A DNA stretch of 64,000 nucleotides from Photobacterium gaetbulicola Gung47 (lineage in GTDB: Bacteria; Pseudomonadota; Gammaproteobacteria; Enterobacterales; Vibrionaceae), in assembly GCA_000940995.1 (NCBI GenBank), contig CP005973.1, positions 1,240,001 to 1,304,000 of the forward strand. The letters are read 5' to 3'. The translations under genes and the position numbers were made by a program. Shown here one piece after another: positions 33,752-43,133 of this stretch. The notes beneath the pieces were generated by a model, which was not told where the DNA came from, ran no database searches, and worked only from the letters and a program-made list of their open reading frames with translations. The stretch's first letter is position 1. Each line of letters begins with the position of its first letter.

Positions 33752-34300
33752 TTACGTTGGAAAAACCATAGTAATCGCCCCCGTATAACAAGCCGTGCGG
33801 CATTGGCCGCACCCATCGCAAGACTCATTGTCAACGGCTGGAACCTGCCCTTGCGCGATGGTAATAGCCTTATGCGGGCACTGTTCTGCACACAATTCGC
33901 AATATCCTGACAAGCGGTTGGCGCAGCGGGTCGAGAATTCAGGCCGCACTCCAATATCTGTTATCTGGGATGAAAGAGCCCGAGTTGGACACGCTTTCTG
34001 GCATTCGCCACACTGACTGCAATCATTATATTCAAGGTTTAACTGAGGTGATCCCCCCGGCCGCTCAATCACCTGTTGTGGACAAGCCTTTTCACAGGCG
34101 TCGCATGACTGGCAGACCTGAAGAAACAACGCCTCTTCAATAGCCCCCGGTGGACGAGGGACCGTGCGAACGACAGACGGCGCTTGCGCCTCTTTCTTTA
34201 CGCGGTTTGCGCCGGAGAATAAGCCCCGTAGCAAACCGCGCCGGCTTACCGTGTAATGCTCCAGGCAAGCTTTGTAATATCGCTCGTCACGCTCGGCCAT
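33752..34300 (-). CDS. napF: NapF-type ferredoxin with four 4Fe-4S clusters
   Basis: A 182-residue iron-sulfur protein. Cluster motifs in order are CQSCDACEKACP, CSQCGECQKACP, CELCAEQCP and CDGCGQCRTACYT. NapF-like proteins help mature or supply electrons to molybdoenzymes. Its ATG overlaps the stop of the upstream TorD/DmsD-type chaperone gene (TAATG), so the two are translationally coupled. Both diverge from dmsABC, suggesting a role in assembly of that reductase rather than a Nap enzyme; no nap genes are visible here. Confidence 0.87.
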   Translation of the reverse strand: MAERDERYYKACLEHYTVSRRGLLRGLFSGANRVKKEAQAPSVVRTVPRPPGAIEEALFLQVCQSCDACEKACPQQVIERPGGSPQLNLEYNDCSQCGECQKACPTRALSSQITDIGVRPEFSTRCANRLSGYCELCAEQCPHKAITIAQGQVPAVDNESCDGCGQCRTACYTGAITMVFPT

Positions 34301-34881
34301 TAGAAATACACCTTTTTCTCTACCGCCGAAATAGCCAACGCCTCTGCGATATACGCAAGCCATTGCTCGGCCATACCGCCAAGCAGTCGGTACGACTGGG
34401 TGCTGGCATTGGCCTGCATCAGCTCAAGATAGCGGGGTGCCCACGGCAGCAAGTGATCAGACAGCAGTAACTTAATCGCTTCGCTATCTTCCGCCTCTGC
34501 CAGTTTTGACATAGCCATCAGCATCAGGCCGAATTGATCTTCAGGCTCACGCATCCCTGTATCTAGCGACATATCTTTATCGGCTAGGAAACGACGATAG
34601 TCGAGCGTCGTTGTACCAAAGATCACCTGCTCTTTGTCTAAATAGACCGAACCCCATGGCGGTGCTGGCATCACTTCACAGCCTTCAAATAACTTCTGGA
34701 AGTCCATCGCAAGCTCTTCTGCCCCATCCGCATTAACCGCCTGGAGCAACTCTGCAAACGGTGAGCCCTCTTGCTCGTCACTATCAGCAATCATCTGACA
34801 AACCTGTCGGTTCGTTTCGTGGGTCAGTGGATAGTAAAAAAAACTCCCCAGAATACGAGCGATGGTCGAAATATGCTCCAT
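34300..34881 (-). CDS. dmsD: TorD/DmsD-family molybdoenzyme chaperone
   Basis: A 193-residue all-helical protein. Typical family stretches are ARILGSFFYYPLTHE, the DFQKLFEGCEVMPAPPWGSV motif (E..P.PPWGS), YLDKEQVIFG and EPEDQFGLMLMAMSKL. DmsD binds the Tat leader of DmsA and holds it until the cofactor is inserted. The position divergent from dmsA supports this. GGAGG lies upstream; a GTG at 34887 is better spaced, but the ATG at 34881 is also possible, so the start is uncertain by two codons. Confidence 0.88.
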   Translation of the reverse strand: MEHISTIARILGSFFYYPLTHETNRQVCQMIADSDEQEGSPFAELLQAVNADGAEELAMDFQKLFEGCEVMPAPPWGSVYLDKEQVIFGTTTLDYRRFLADKDMSLDTGMREPEDQFGLMLMAMSKLAEAEDSEAIKLLLSDHLLPWAPRYLELMQANASTQSYRLLGGMAEQWLAYIAEALAISAVEKKVYF

Positions 34882-35341
34882 GGTCACAGTTACCTCCCAA
34901 AATTTATAACTAATGGTTCCGAATTTCATAATCAAAAGAGGAAGAACCACTTTAGTTTTCGATTCAACACTTTCGATAAAAGATAGCCGATGGCTAACAC
35001 GGAAAATATGCTTTAGGACAAACTTTTATGGTTACACCAATATTCCATTACTATCGCAGTAATTCATTACTTCCTATTCTGTTAATACGCTTCCAATAAT
35101 CGGCTAGACATTATTTTATTTACTCTCCATATATTCACCATACTGATTTGTAAGAAAAAATCACCACTTTCAAATTTGTATGATGAATATCACACTATTG
35201 GACATTTTATACTGCCATCGAATTAATCCGGACCGTTTATTGATAAAAAACAAAACTAAACCCGGATAGCCAATTGATTATCACGATAGAACGCTACCAC
35301 CAAAGTAGTGTGGATAACTAAAATATAGAGAATGTCGTGCT
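34882..35341. other. 460-bp divergent regulatory region of dmsD-napF and dmsABC
   Basis: No gene is seen. The region is AT-rich and holds promoters in both directions. A candidate FNR site is listed separately. A second TTGAT (35273-35277) followed by a weak half-site lies closer to dmsA. Confidence 0.6.
35240..35253 (+). promoter_or_regulatory. Candidate FNR site upstream of dmsA
   Basis: TTGATAAAAAACAA matches the FNR consensus TTGATnnnnATCAA at nine of ten fixed positions, about 90 bases before the dmsA ATG. FNR control of dmsABC is well known in E. coli. Its exact role here is inferred from sequence only. Confidence 0.5.
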
Positions 35342-37783
35342 ATGAAAAAAAAGCTCAAACAGCTCCTCTCACCTGCATTCAGCCGTCGTGATTTCATGAA
35401 ATCCACGTCTGCGGTAGGCGGGCTGGCAGCCGTTGCCGGTAGTATTACCCTACCTTTTAAATCATCTCCTGTTGCCGCGGCAACGACACCGTCCGAAGAA
35501 AAAATCGTCTGGAGTGCCTGTACCGTGAACTGCGGTAGTCGCTGTCCATTGCGGATGCATGTCGCTGACGGCGAAATCAAATGGGTTGAAACCGATAACA
35601 CCGGTGATGACGAATACGGAAGCCATCAAGTCCGTGCCTGCTTGCGTGGCCGCTCTATGCGCCGCCGGGTATACAATCCTGACCGCCTAAAATACCCAAT
35701 GAAGCGGGTTGGCAAACGTGGTGAAGGCAAATTCAAGCGTATCAGCTGGGAAGAAGCCTACGATGAAATCGCCAACAACCTTACCCGTATCCGCAAAGAC
35801 TATGGTAGCGAAGCCGTATACCTAAACTATGGTACCGGTACGCTAGGTGGCACGGTTACCAAATCTTGGCCACCGGGCGGTACTTTGATTGCCCGCCTGA
35901 TGAACCTGTCTGGCGGCTACCTAAATCACTATGGTGATTACTCAACCGCACAAATCGCAGCTGGCCTGAATTACACCTACGGCGGCTGGGCAAGCAACAA
36001 CAGCTTCTCTGATTTGGAAAATACCAAGCTAATTGTCCAGTTTGGCAATAACCCGGCCGAAACCCGTATGTCTGGCGGAGGCTTGATCCACCACTTGATG
36101 GAGAGCAAAGCGCGTTCCAATGCCAAGATGATCATGATTGATCCGCGCTATAACGACACCGCAGGTGGCCGCGAAGATCAATGGATCCCAATTCGCCCCG
36201 GCACTGACACCGCATTGGTCGCCGCCATAGCCCATGTATTGATCACCGAAAACATGGTCGACCAGCCTTTCCTGGACAAATACTGTGTCGGTTACGATGA
36301 GAAAACACTGCCTGCCTCAGCCCCTGCCAACTCTGACTACAAGTCATACATTCTTGGCAAAGGCGAAGATGGCATAGAAAAAACACCAGCATGGGCATCG
36401 CCTATTACCGGTATTCCCGTCGATATTATCGTCAAACTGGCTCGCGAAATTGGCCAAGCCAAACCTTGTGCCATCTTCCAAGGCTGGGGGCTGCAGCGTA
36501 CCGCCAACGGTGAAATCGCTTCCCGCGCAATTGCCATGCTGGCGCTGCTAACGGGTAACCTCGGGATCAACGGTGGTGGCTCGGGTGCCCGCGAATCTGA
36601 CTACAATATCCCGTTTGTTCGCTTTCCGATCCCAGAAAACCCTGTTAAAACCTCTATCTCCATGTTCCTGTGGACCGACGCGATTGTGCGTGGACCTGAG
36701 ATGACAGCCACCAAAGACGGTGTTCGGGGCAAAGACAAGCTCGATGTGCCAATCAAGTTCATCTGGAACTATGCGGGCAACTGCCTGATCAACCAGCATT
36801 CAGACATCAACCGTACCCATGACATCCTGCAGGACGACAAAGCCTGTGAAATGATCGTTGTGATTGACAACCACATGACCTCATCGGCCAAGTATGCCGA
36901 TATCTTGCTGCCGGATTTGACTACCTCCGAGCAAGCCGACTTCTGTATGGATACCAAAGCTGCCAACATGCCTTACTTCATCTATGCCGACAAAGCCATC
37001 GAACCGCAATTCGAAGCGCGCGGCATTTATGAAATGTGTACTGAAATCGCCAAGCGGTTGGGTATCGAGAAAGAATTCACCGAAGGTCGCGATCAGCAAG
37101 GTTGGCTGGAGCACCTCTACAAGTTAACGAGAGAGAACGATCCATCATTGCCTGATTTCGAAACCGTCAGGAAACAAGGCATTGTGAAGCGCCGCGATCC
37201 AAACGGCCACTTCGTGGCTTACAAAGCCTTTAGGGATAACCCAGAGCAGAATCCACTTTCTACCCCATCGGGTAAAGTGGAAATCTATTCGGAACGCCTG
37301 GCCAACCTCGCTAAGGAATGGGAACTGCCTGAAGGTGACGTTATCCACCCGCTTCCAGTCCACGTATCAACCGCAGAAGGCTGGGATGATCCGAACCGCA
37401 GTAAGTATCCACTACAGCTAACGGGCTTCCACTACAAGGCACGCTGCCACTCGACGTATGGCAATGTCGACATTATCAAAGAAGCCGCACCGCAAGAGAT
37501 GTGGATGAACCCAGTTGATGCTGAGCAACGCGGCGTCAAGAACGGCGACCTTATCCGTATCTTCAACGACCGCGGTGAAGTGCACATCAATGCCAAAGTC
37601 ACCCCGCGCATGATGCCGGGTGTGGTTGCCCTTGGTGAAGGCGCTTGGTATGCCCCGGATGGCCAGAAGGTCGATCACGGCGGCTGTATCAATGTGTTGA
37701 CCACCCAGCGCCCTAGTCCGCTGGCGAAAGGCAACCCGCAGCACACCAACTTGGTGGAAGTACAACTGGTGAATAAGGCATAA
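35342..37783 (+). CDS. dmsA: Anaerobic DMSO reductase-type molybdoenzyme, catalytic subunit
   Basis: An 813-residue Mo-bisMGD enzyme with a Tat signal (FSRRDFMKSTSAVGGLAAVA). The N-terminal 4Fe-4S motif is CTVNCGSRCPLRMHV with the fourth Cys in RACLRGRSMRR. Molybdopterin regions include QFGNNPAETRMSGGG and the C-terminal HYKARCHSTYGNVDI. DmsA reduces DMSO, and often TMAO or other oxides, on the periplasmic face using menaquinol electrons passed by DmsC and DmsB. It is first of a dmsABC operon; length is normal. The exact substrate range is not readable. Confidence 0.93.
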   Translation: MKKKLKQLLSPAFSRRDFMKSTSAVGGLAAVAGSITLPFKSSPVAAATTPSEEKIVWSACTVNCGSRCPLRMHVADGEIKWVETDNTGDDEYGSHQVRACLRGRSMRRRVYNPDRLKYPMKRVGKRGEGKFKRISWEEAYDEIANNLTRIRKDYGSEAVYLNYGTGTLGGTVTKSWPPGGTLIARLMNLSGGYLNHYGDYSTAQIAAGLNYTYGGWASNNSFSDLENTKLIVQFGNNPAETRMSGGGLIHHLMESKARSNAKMIMIDPRYNDTAGGREDQWIPIRPGTDTALVAAIAHVLITENMVDQPFLDKYCVGYDEKTLPASAPANSDYKSYILGKGEDGIEKTPAWASPITGIPVDIIVKLAREIGQAKPCAIFQGWGLQRTANGEIASRAIAMLALLTGNLGINGGGSGARESDYNIPFVRFPIPENPVKTSISMFLWTDAIVRGPEMTATKDGVRGKDKLDVPIKFIWNYAGNCLINQHSDINRTHDILQDDKACEMIVVIDNHMTSSAKYADILLPDLTTSEQADFCMDTKAANMPYFIYADKAIEPQFEARGIYEMCTEIAKRLGIEKEFTEGRDQQGWLEHLYKLTRENDPSLPDFETVRKQGIVKRRDPNGHFVAYKAFRDNPEQNPLSTPSGKVEIYSERLANLAKEWELPEGDVIHPLPVHVSTAEGWDDPNRSKYPLQLTGFHYKARCHSTYGNVDIIKEAAPQEMWMNPVDAEQRGVKNGDLIRIFNDRGEVHINAKVTPRMMPGVVALGEGAWYAPDGQKVDHGGCINVLTTQRPSPLAKGNPQHTNLVEVQLVNKA

Positions 37784-37793
37784 GGTTTAAACC

Positions 37794-38411
37794 ATGAAAC
37801 AATACGGTTTTTATATTGATTCAAGCAAATGCACCGGCTGTAAAACCTGTCAGCTGTCGTGCAAAGACAACAAAGATCTGGATGTCGGCGTCAACTATCG
37901 CCGCGTCTACGAGTACTCCGGCGGTAACTGGATTAAAGAAGGCGAAACCTTCCGACAGGATGTGTTCTCCTACTACCTCTCCATCGCCTGTAACCATTGC
38001 GACGAACCGGCCTGTGCCAAGGTCTGCCCATCGGGCGCCATGCACAAGCGCAAAGAAGACGGCCTGGTGGTGGTCAACGAAGATGTCTGCATCGGCTGCC
38101 AGTACTGTTCTATGGCCTGTCCTTACGGCGCTCCGCAATACGATGCCGACAAAGGCCATATGACCAAGTGTGACGGCTGCTACGAGCGTGTTGGCCAGGG
38201 CCTAGAGCCAATCTGTGTCGGCTCTTGTCCACTACGTGCATTGGAGTTCGGCCCTATTGACGAGCTCCGTAAGAAATACGGCACCAACGCTGATGTCGCA
38301 CCACTGCCGTCGTCACTAAAGACCAAACCAAACATTGTCATTAAACCAAATCGTCATGCCCGCCCAACCGGCGATCGCAGCGGTTTCCTAGCAAACCCTA
38401 AGGAGGTATAA
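37794..38411 (+). CDS. dmsB: DMSO reductase iron-sulfur subunit
   Basis: A 205-residue protein with sixteen Cys in four clusters: CTGCKTCQLSCKD, CNHCDEPACAKVCP, CIGCQYCSMACPYGAP and CDGCYERVGQGLEPICVGSC. This is the DmsB pattern of four 4Fe-4S centres that wire DmsC to DmsA. It has no signal of its own and is exported with DmsA. It lies ten bases after dmsA and one base before dmsC. Confidence 0.95.
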   Translation: MKQYGFYIDSSKCTGCKTCQLSCKDNKDLDVGVNYRRVYEYSGGNWIKEGETFRQDVFSYYLSIACNHCDEPACAKVCPSGAMHKRKEDGLVVVNEDVCIGCQYCSMACPYGAPQYDADKGHMTKCDGCYERVGQGLEPICVGSCPLRALEFGPIDELRKKYGTNADVAPLPSSLKTKPNIVIKPNRHARPTGDRSGFLANPKEV

Positions 38412-38412
38412 G

Positions 38413-39258
38413 ATGGCTTGGCATGAATGGCCCCTGATCCTATTTACCGTGCTGGCACAAACTGCAGTTGGTGCTTATCTGCTGCTCGGTGGCGTAATTC
38501 TGAAAGGCAAGCTTTGCGTCGGCGCTAACTACCGCCTGAATCAAGCGATGTTCTTCCTCTGGGTACTGATGGGACTGGGTTTTGCCGCGTCGACCATGCA
38601 TCTGGGTAGCCCACTGCGTGCTTTCAATGCCCTCAACCAGGTGGGTAGCTCTTGGCTATCCAATGAAATCTTCACTGGCAGCGTGTTCTTTGCTCTTGGT
38701 GGCGGTTACTGGTTGCTGGAGATGCTGGACAAAGGCAACGAAGCGCTGCGCAAGCTGTTGCTCGCTGCCGGTATGCTAGTGGGTATCGCCTTTATGTACT
38801 CCATGATCAAACTGTACCTGCTTGATACGGTACCGACCTGGAATACGGTTTATACCCCTATTGCCTTTGTGATGACGATGCTGACATCTGGCCTTATCTT
38901 TGGCCATCTGCTGCTAACTGGAGCCCAGCACAAAATGGCAGGCCTGGACCGTATTTTGCCATTTGTTGGCTCTTTGGCGGTTGCCATTAGCCTGACAGCC
39001 TTGGTCAGCCAGCTTATCGGGCTGGGGGATATTCAAACTTCGGTGACCACCGCTTCTGAGCTCATTCCTAACATGGCTCAATTACAGGTTATCCGTGTCG
39101 GTCTATTGCTTGGCGCACTCGCAGTGTGGTTTATCCCTAACCTGATGAACAGCCGGCCTGGCGTACCTGTGATGGTGGTGAGCTTTGGCTTGGTATTCCT
39201 CTCCGAGCTGGTTGGCCGCGGTATTTTCTACGGCCTTCACATGACGGTGGGCATATAA
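38413..39258 (+). CDS. dmsC: DMSO reductase membrane anchor subunit
   Basis: A 281-residue integral membrane protein with about eight helices, matching DmsC. It begins HEWPLILFTVLAQTAVGAYL and has MHLGSPLRAFNALNQVGSSW, the conserved loop near the quinol site. It oxidises menaquinol and anchors DmsAB. AAGGAGG precedes the ATG, which follows the dmsB stop by one base. A terminator follows. Confidence 0.93.
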   Translation: MAWHEWPLILFTVLAQTAVGAYLLLGGVILKGKLCVGANYRLNQAMFFLWVLMGLGFAASTMHLGSPLRAFNALNQVGSSWLSNEIFTGSVFFALGGGYWLLEMLDKGNEALRKLLLAAGMLVGIAFMYSMIKLYLLDTVPTWNTVYTPIAFVMTMLTSGLIFGHLLLTGAQHKMAGLDRILPFVGSLAVAISLTALVSQLIGLGDIQTSVTTASELIPNMAQLQVIRVGLLLGALAVWFIPNLMNSRPGVPVMVVSFGLVFLSELVGRGIFYGLHMTVGI

Positions 39259-39283
39259 TTACTGCTACTATTCGGCACTAAAT

Positions 39284-39312
39284 AAAACGGGAGCCTTGGG
39301 CTCCTGTTTTAT
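39284..39312 (+). terminator. Terminator of the dmsABC operon
   Basis: AAAACGGGAGC pairs with GCTCCTGTTTT (one G-U pair) and is followed by ATTTT. Confidence 0.88.
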
Positions 39313-39384
39313 TTTCTGGGCAGAACAAAAAATTGTAAAGATTGTAAATGTCATTCTGATCTTTCACTTTTCACGCGTAATATC

Positions 39385-39403
39385 AATAAAAACTATTCTC
39401 ATT
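39385..39403 (+). promoter_or_regulatory. Candidate Fur box before the siderophore importer
   Basis: AATAAAAACTATTCTCATT agrees with the 19-bp Fur consensus AATGATAATnATTATCATT at most positions. It lies about 60 bases before the binding-protein gene, a normal place for iron repression. Confidence 0.6.
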
Positions 39404-39460
39404 TGTTATTAGATTGCATTTGTTGGCTATCTTTCCGCATCTAGATTTTTAAGGTTCGTT

Positions 39461-40384
39461 ATGACTCGCTTTACCACCGCATTAAAATCCGCACTTCTCG
39501 TGGGAGCAATGACTCTCAATTTCCCGGCGCTAGCTGAATCAATTACCGTGAAGCACTCATTGGGTACGACAACCCTTGAGCAAACACCACAGCGCGTGGT
39601 GGTTGTCGGCGGCCATGGAAGCCTTGATACCCTGAACCGGCTAGGCATCGAGCCTGTTGGCGCAGTAACGACCATGCTGCCGGAATACCTTAGTGATTAC
39701 AGTGAGAAAGCGACCCATATCGGTAGCATGAAAGAAGCCAACTTTGAGCAAATCTTCACCCTAAAGCCTGATGTGATCATTGCCGAAAGCCGTATGGTCG
39801 ACGCCTATCCTACCCTGTCCCAAATAGCACCGACCGTCATGCACGTCGTCGAGAACGGCAGCTACTGGGAAGACACCAAGAACAACTGGCGTATGCTGGG
39901 CAAGATCTTCGACAAAGAAGCAGAAGCCGAGCAGTTGATTAAGGACACGGAAGCTGAGATGGCTGAAGTGCGCAAGCAAGTTCAGGAGAAAGGCCTGAAA
40001 ACCCTGGCGGTAATGAACAGCGGTAACAACATTTCTATGTTCGGTGAAGTCAGTCGTTTCTCTGTGCTATTTGACGAGTTCGGTTTCAAGCCAGCCCGGG
40101 CTTCTGACAGCCAGAACCCGCACGGTAACCTGATCTCATTTGAATTTATTGCCGATGCGGCGCCTGATGTGCTGTTTATTCTGGATCGCGAAAGCGCGAT
40201 TGGCCAGAGCTCGGGCAAAGCGCAACAGCTGTTTGATAACCCACTGATCAAGAGCACACCGGCATACAAGAACAACCGCGTTGTATTCCTTAACCCAAGT
40301 GCATGGTACCTCACCATCGCTGGTGCTAACGCTACAGAAATCATGATTGATGATGCACGTAAAGCGGTAACTTCAACTCAATAA
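39461..40384 (+). CDS. Siderophore-binding periplasmic protein (VctP/FatB/CeuE-like)
   Basis: A 307-residue exported protein with signal peptide (LKSALLVGAMTLNFPALAES). It has the class III binding-protein fold of two lobes joined by one long helix. Recognisable segments are QRVVVVGGHGSLDTLNRLG, HIGSMKEANFEQIFTLKPDV and the SVLFDEFGF loop. It captures ferric-siderophore, probably catecholate type as in VctP of Vibrio cholerae, and delivers it to the permease encoded downstream. A likely Fur box precedes it. The exact siderophore cannot be named from sequence. Confidence 0.88.
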   Translation: MTRFTTALKSALLVGAMTLNFPALAESITVKHSLGTTTLEQTPQRVVVVGGHGSLDTLNRLGIEPVGAVTTMLPEYLSDYSEKATHIGSMKEANFEQIFTLKPDVIIAESRMVDAYPTLSQIAPTVMHVVENGSYWEDTKNNWRMLGKIFDKEAEAEQLIKDTEAEMAEVRKQVQEKGLKTLAVMNSGNNISMFGEVSRFSVLFDEFGFKPARASDSQNPHGNLISFEFIADAAPDVLFILDRESAIGQSSGKAQQLFDNPLIKSTPAYKNNRVVFLNPSAWYLTIAGANATEIMIDDARKAVTSTQ

Positions 40385-40420
40385 TGTATTTCAGCCCGGC
40401 AATAGCCGGGTTACTCTCAT

Positions 40421-41380
40421 ATGCCTAATAAAAAATTATTCTGGGCTGTACTGGCCCTCCTCCCAGTCGCGGTTATCTCAGTGTTCATTGGTGTAGCCAA
40501 TATTAACCTGCACAGCTTGCTTGCCGGAGACGAGCACACCCTGTCGATTCTGTTTGCTAGCCGCCTGCCTCGCCTTTTAGCTATCTGCCTGGCCGGTGCG
40601 GGCTTAAGTGTCGCTGGTTTAATCATGCAGCAAGTCTGCCAGAATCGGTTTGCCTCCCCTTCCACAACCGGCACCATTGATTGTGCAATGCTCGGCTATG
40701 TCATGGGGATTGTCTTCTTTGCCGGAGCCAATCGTTGGATCAGCCTTGGGGTTATCCTGATTTTTGCGCTGATCGGTACTTTACTGTTTGTCCAATTCCT
40801 GCAGCGGTTACAGTTCAAAAATGCTGTCTTGGTACCGCTGATCGGCATTATGTATGGTAACGTCATCTCTGCAATGACCACCTTCATTGCCTACCGCTAT
40901 GATCTGGTGCAGTCAATGTCGGCGTGGACAGTCGCCAACTTCGCATCAGTACTGCAAGGTAACTATGAGTTTCTCTACCTTGCCCTACCGGCTTGTATCG
41001 TTGCCTACTACTACGCGAGTCAATTCAGCGCTGCCAGCGTTGGGGAAAGCTTTGCCAAAAATATCGGGTTGGATTTTCAGAAAATTGTTTTTATCGGTGT
41101 ATTGGTTGTCGCCATCCTCTCTTCGACTGTGGTTATGATCGTCGGGGTGATACCTTTCCTAGGGTTAATCGTCCCTAACCTGGTCGCTATTTTTATGGGG
41201 GACAACATGCACCGCAACCTACCATGGACTGCCTACTGGGGTGTGGTGATGGTATTGGCCTGCGATATTCTTGGCCGTTTAATTATCTTTCCGTATGAAA
41301 TGCCAATTTCGATGATCATCAGTATCTTCGGCGGTGCGGTCTTTATTGCTCTGGTTCTGAAGGACAAATCCAATGCGTGA
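40421..41380 (+). CDS. Ferric-siderophore ABC permease (VctD/FatD-like)
   Basis: A 319-residue FecCD-family permease with about eight to ten helices. Family marks are SRLPRLLAICLAGAGLSVAG, LIMQQVCQNRFASPST, and GVIPFLGLIVPNLVAIFMGD, the segment facing the ATPase. It overlaps the next permease gene by eight bases. Together they form the channel for the siderophore bound by the upstream gene product. Confidence 0.92.
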   Translation: MPNKKLFWAVLALLPVAVISVFIGVANINLHSLLAGDEHTLSILFASRLPRLLAICLAGAGLSVAGLIMQQVCQNRFASPSTTGTIDCAMLGYVMGIVFFAGANRWISLGVILIFALIGTLLFVQFLQRLQFKNAVLVPLIGIMYGNVISAMTTFIAYRYDLVQSMSAWTVANFASVLQGNYEFLYLALPACIVAYYYASQFSAASVGESFAKNIGLDFQKIVFIGVLVVAILSSTVVMIVGVIPFLGLIVPNLVAIFMGDNMHRNLPWTAYWGVVMVLACDILGRLIIFPYEMPISMIISIFGGAVFIALVLKDKSNA

Positions 41381-42320
41381 CAGTATTAAAGTTTCCCTAC
41401 TTGCGGTACTGGGAGTGCTCATTACTGCCTACTTCATTGGTCAAGGCCTCAATGCCCAAAACTATCAGTTTTTCCTTTCGCTTCGCTTGCCGAAAATTAT
41501 GGCCATTGTACTGGCGGCCATCGCGATTTCGACTTCGTCGCTGGTATTCCAGACCATTACCAATAACCGGATCCTGACGCCTTCAATCCTCGGCTTCGAT
41601 TCGCTCTACGTGATGATCCAGGTCATTATCGTGGTGATGTTCGGCAGCATGAGTGTGTGGTTTGCCGATGCGAAAATTAATTTCCTACTCACGACATTAA
41701 TCATGAGCGGCTTTTCCATGTTGCTGTTCACCCTGTATTTTCGCCGGGCAAATAGCAACGTGTTCACCCTGCTGTTGATTGGCATTGTCTGCGGTAGCTT
41801 GTTCAGCAGCATTTCCAGCTTCTTTACCATGATTCTGGACCCGAACGAGTTCGCCAACCTGCAAAACACCATGTTTGCCAGCTTCAATAACGTCAATGGT
41901 GAGCTGGTTTACTGGTCGATGATACCGCTAGGTCTTTGTTTGGCATACCTGTACACGCTTTCCAATAAGCTCGATGTGTTCTGGCTGGGTACCGACAATG
42001 CCAAAAGCCTAGGGGTCGATACCCACAAGGTCACGATGCAGGTCATGATGGTGATCACCTTAATGGTGGCTATCTCAACCGCTTTGGTGGGGCCGGTACT
42101 GTTCTTCGGTCTGATCGTGGTCAGCTTGACCCGCCAGCTATTCCAGAGCTACCACCACCGCTTCTTGATGCTGGCAGCCAGCACCCTGTCGGTTGTGCTT
42201 CTGGTCGGTGGCCAATGGTTGATTGAAAAAGTCTTTGCCTTCGATACGACCATCAGTGTCATCATCAACTTTGTTGGTGGCAGCTACTTCCTCTTTCTTC
42301 TAATGCGTAACAAGTTTTGA
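41373..42320 (+). CDS. Ferric-siderophore ABC permease (VctG/FatC-like)
   Basis: A 315-residue FecCD-family permease, second half of the heterodimer. It shows LRLPKIMAIVLAAIAISTSS, LVFQTITNNRILTPSILGFD and VGPVLFFGLIVVSLTRQLF. It overlaps the first permease gene and is followed six bases later by the ATPase gene, so the cluster is translated as one unit. Confidence 0.92.
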   Translation: MRDSIKVSLLAVLGVLITAYFIGQGLNAQNYQFFLSLRLPKIMAIVLAAIAISTSSLVFQTITNNRILTPSILGFDSLYVMIQVIIVVMFGSMSVWFADAKINFLLTTLIMSGFSMLLFTLYFRRANSNVFTLLLIGIVCGSLFSSISSFFTMILDPNEFANLQNTMFASFNNVNGELVYWSMIPLGLCLAYLYTLSNKLDVFWLGTDNAKSLGVDTHKVTMQVMMVITLMVAISTALVGPVLFFGLIVVSLTRQLFQSYHHRFLMLAASTLSVVLLVGGQWLIEKVFAFDTTISVIINFVGGSYFLFLLMRNKF

Positions 42321-42326
42321 TTTATC

Positions 42327-43088
42327 ATGATTAAGTTAACTGGACTCTCTAAGAAATATAACGATACCTTGGTGGTTAGCCAGGCTAGTGCCCTGTTTCC
42401 ATTAGGAGAAGTAACGTCCATCATTGGCCCAAACGGCGCTGGTAAAAGTACTCTCCTTTCGATGGCCAGCCGCTTAACAGAAAGCGATGCCGGAGAGGTA
42501 CTTATCGCCGGCAAACCGCTTTCGCAATGGGATACCCAGGAGCTGTCCAAGCGCCTGGCTGTATTACGCCAGTCGAACAACATCAACATGCGATTTACCA
42601 TTCGTGAATTGGTTGCCTTTGGCCGTTTTCCCCACAGCAAGGGCCGCCTGACAAACGAAGACAACCGCGTTATCGATGAGGCTCTCGAGCACCTGGATAT
42701 CACCCATATCCAGGACAAGTTCCTCGACCAGCTCAGTGGGGGCCAGCGCCAAATGGCGTTCATTGCCATGGTAGTCGCACAAGATACCGACTACATCTTC
42801 CTCGATGAGCCGCTGAATAATTTGGATATCAAGCACTCGGTGGAGATCATGCAGACTATCCGCCGCCTTGCCCACAAGATGAACAAGGCCGTTGTTATCG
42901 TGATCCACGATATCAACTTTGCTTCTTGCTATTCAGATAATATCGTTGCGATGCGCAAAGGCGAAGTGATCAAGAGCGGTAAGGTAGAGGAAGTCATCCA
43001 GCAGGCAATTATGGAAGATATCTACAATATCCCATTCAAGATCCAAGAGGTCGATGGCAGCCGTATCTGTATGTATTACGGCTCTTGA
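42327..43088 (+). CDS. Ferric-siderophore ABC ATPase (VctC/FatE-like)
   Basis: A 253-residue ABC ATPase: Walker A GPNGAGKSTLLSMASRL, signature LSGGQRQMAFIAMV, Walker B DYIFLDEPLNNLDIKHS and H-loop VIVIHDINFASCY. It powers siderophore import through the two permeases encoded upstream. Last gene of the cluster, followed by a terminator shared with the convergent siderophore reductase gene. Confidence 0.94.
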   Translation: MIKLTGLSKKYNDTLVVSQASALFPLGEVTSIIGPNGAGKSTLLSMASRLTESDAGEVLIAGKPLSQWDTQELSKRLAVLRQSNNINMRFTIRELVAFGRFPHSKGRLTNEDNRVIDEALEHLDITHIQDKFLDQLSGGQRQMAFIAMVVAQDTDYIFLDEPLNNLDIKHSVEIMQTIRRLAHKMNKAVVIVIHDINFASCYSDNIVAMRKGEVIKSGKVEEVIQQAIMEDIYNIPFKIQEVDGSRICMYYGS

Positions 43089-43099
43089 CGCACCTACAA

Positions 43100-43125
43100 T
43101 TAAGGCGGCATTTTCGCCGCCTTAA
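43100..43125. terminator. Bidirectional terminator of the siderophore genes
   Basis: TTAAGGCGGC (43100-43109) pairs exactly with GCCGCCTTAA (43116-43125) between two convergent genes. Confidence 0.85.
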
Positions 43126-43133
43126 CACACTTT

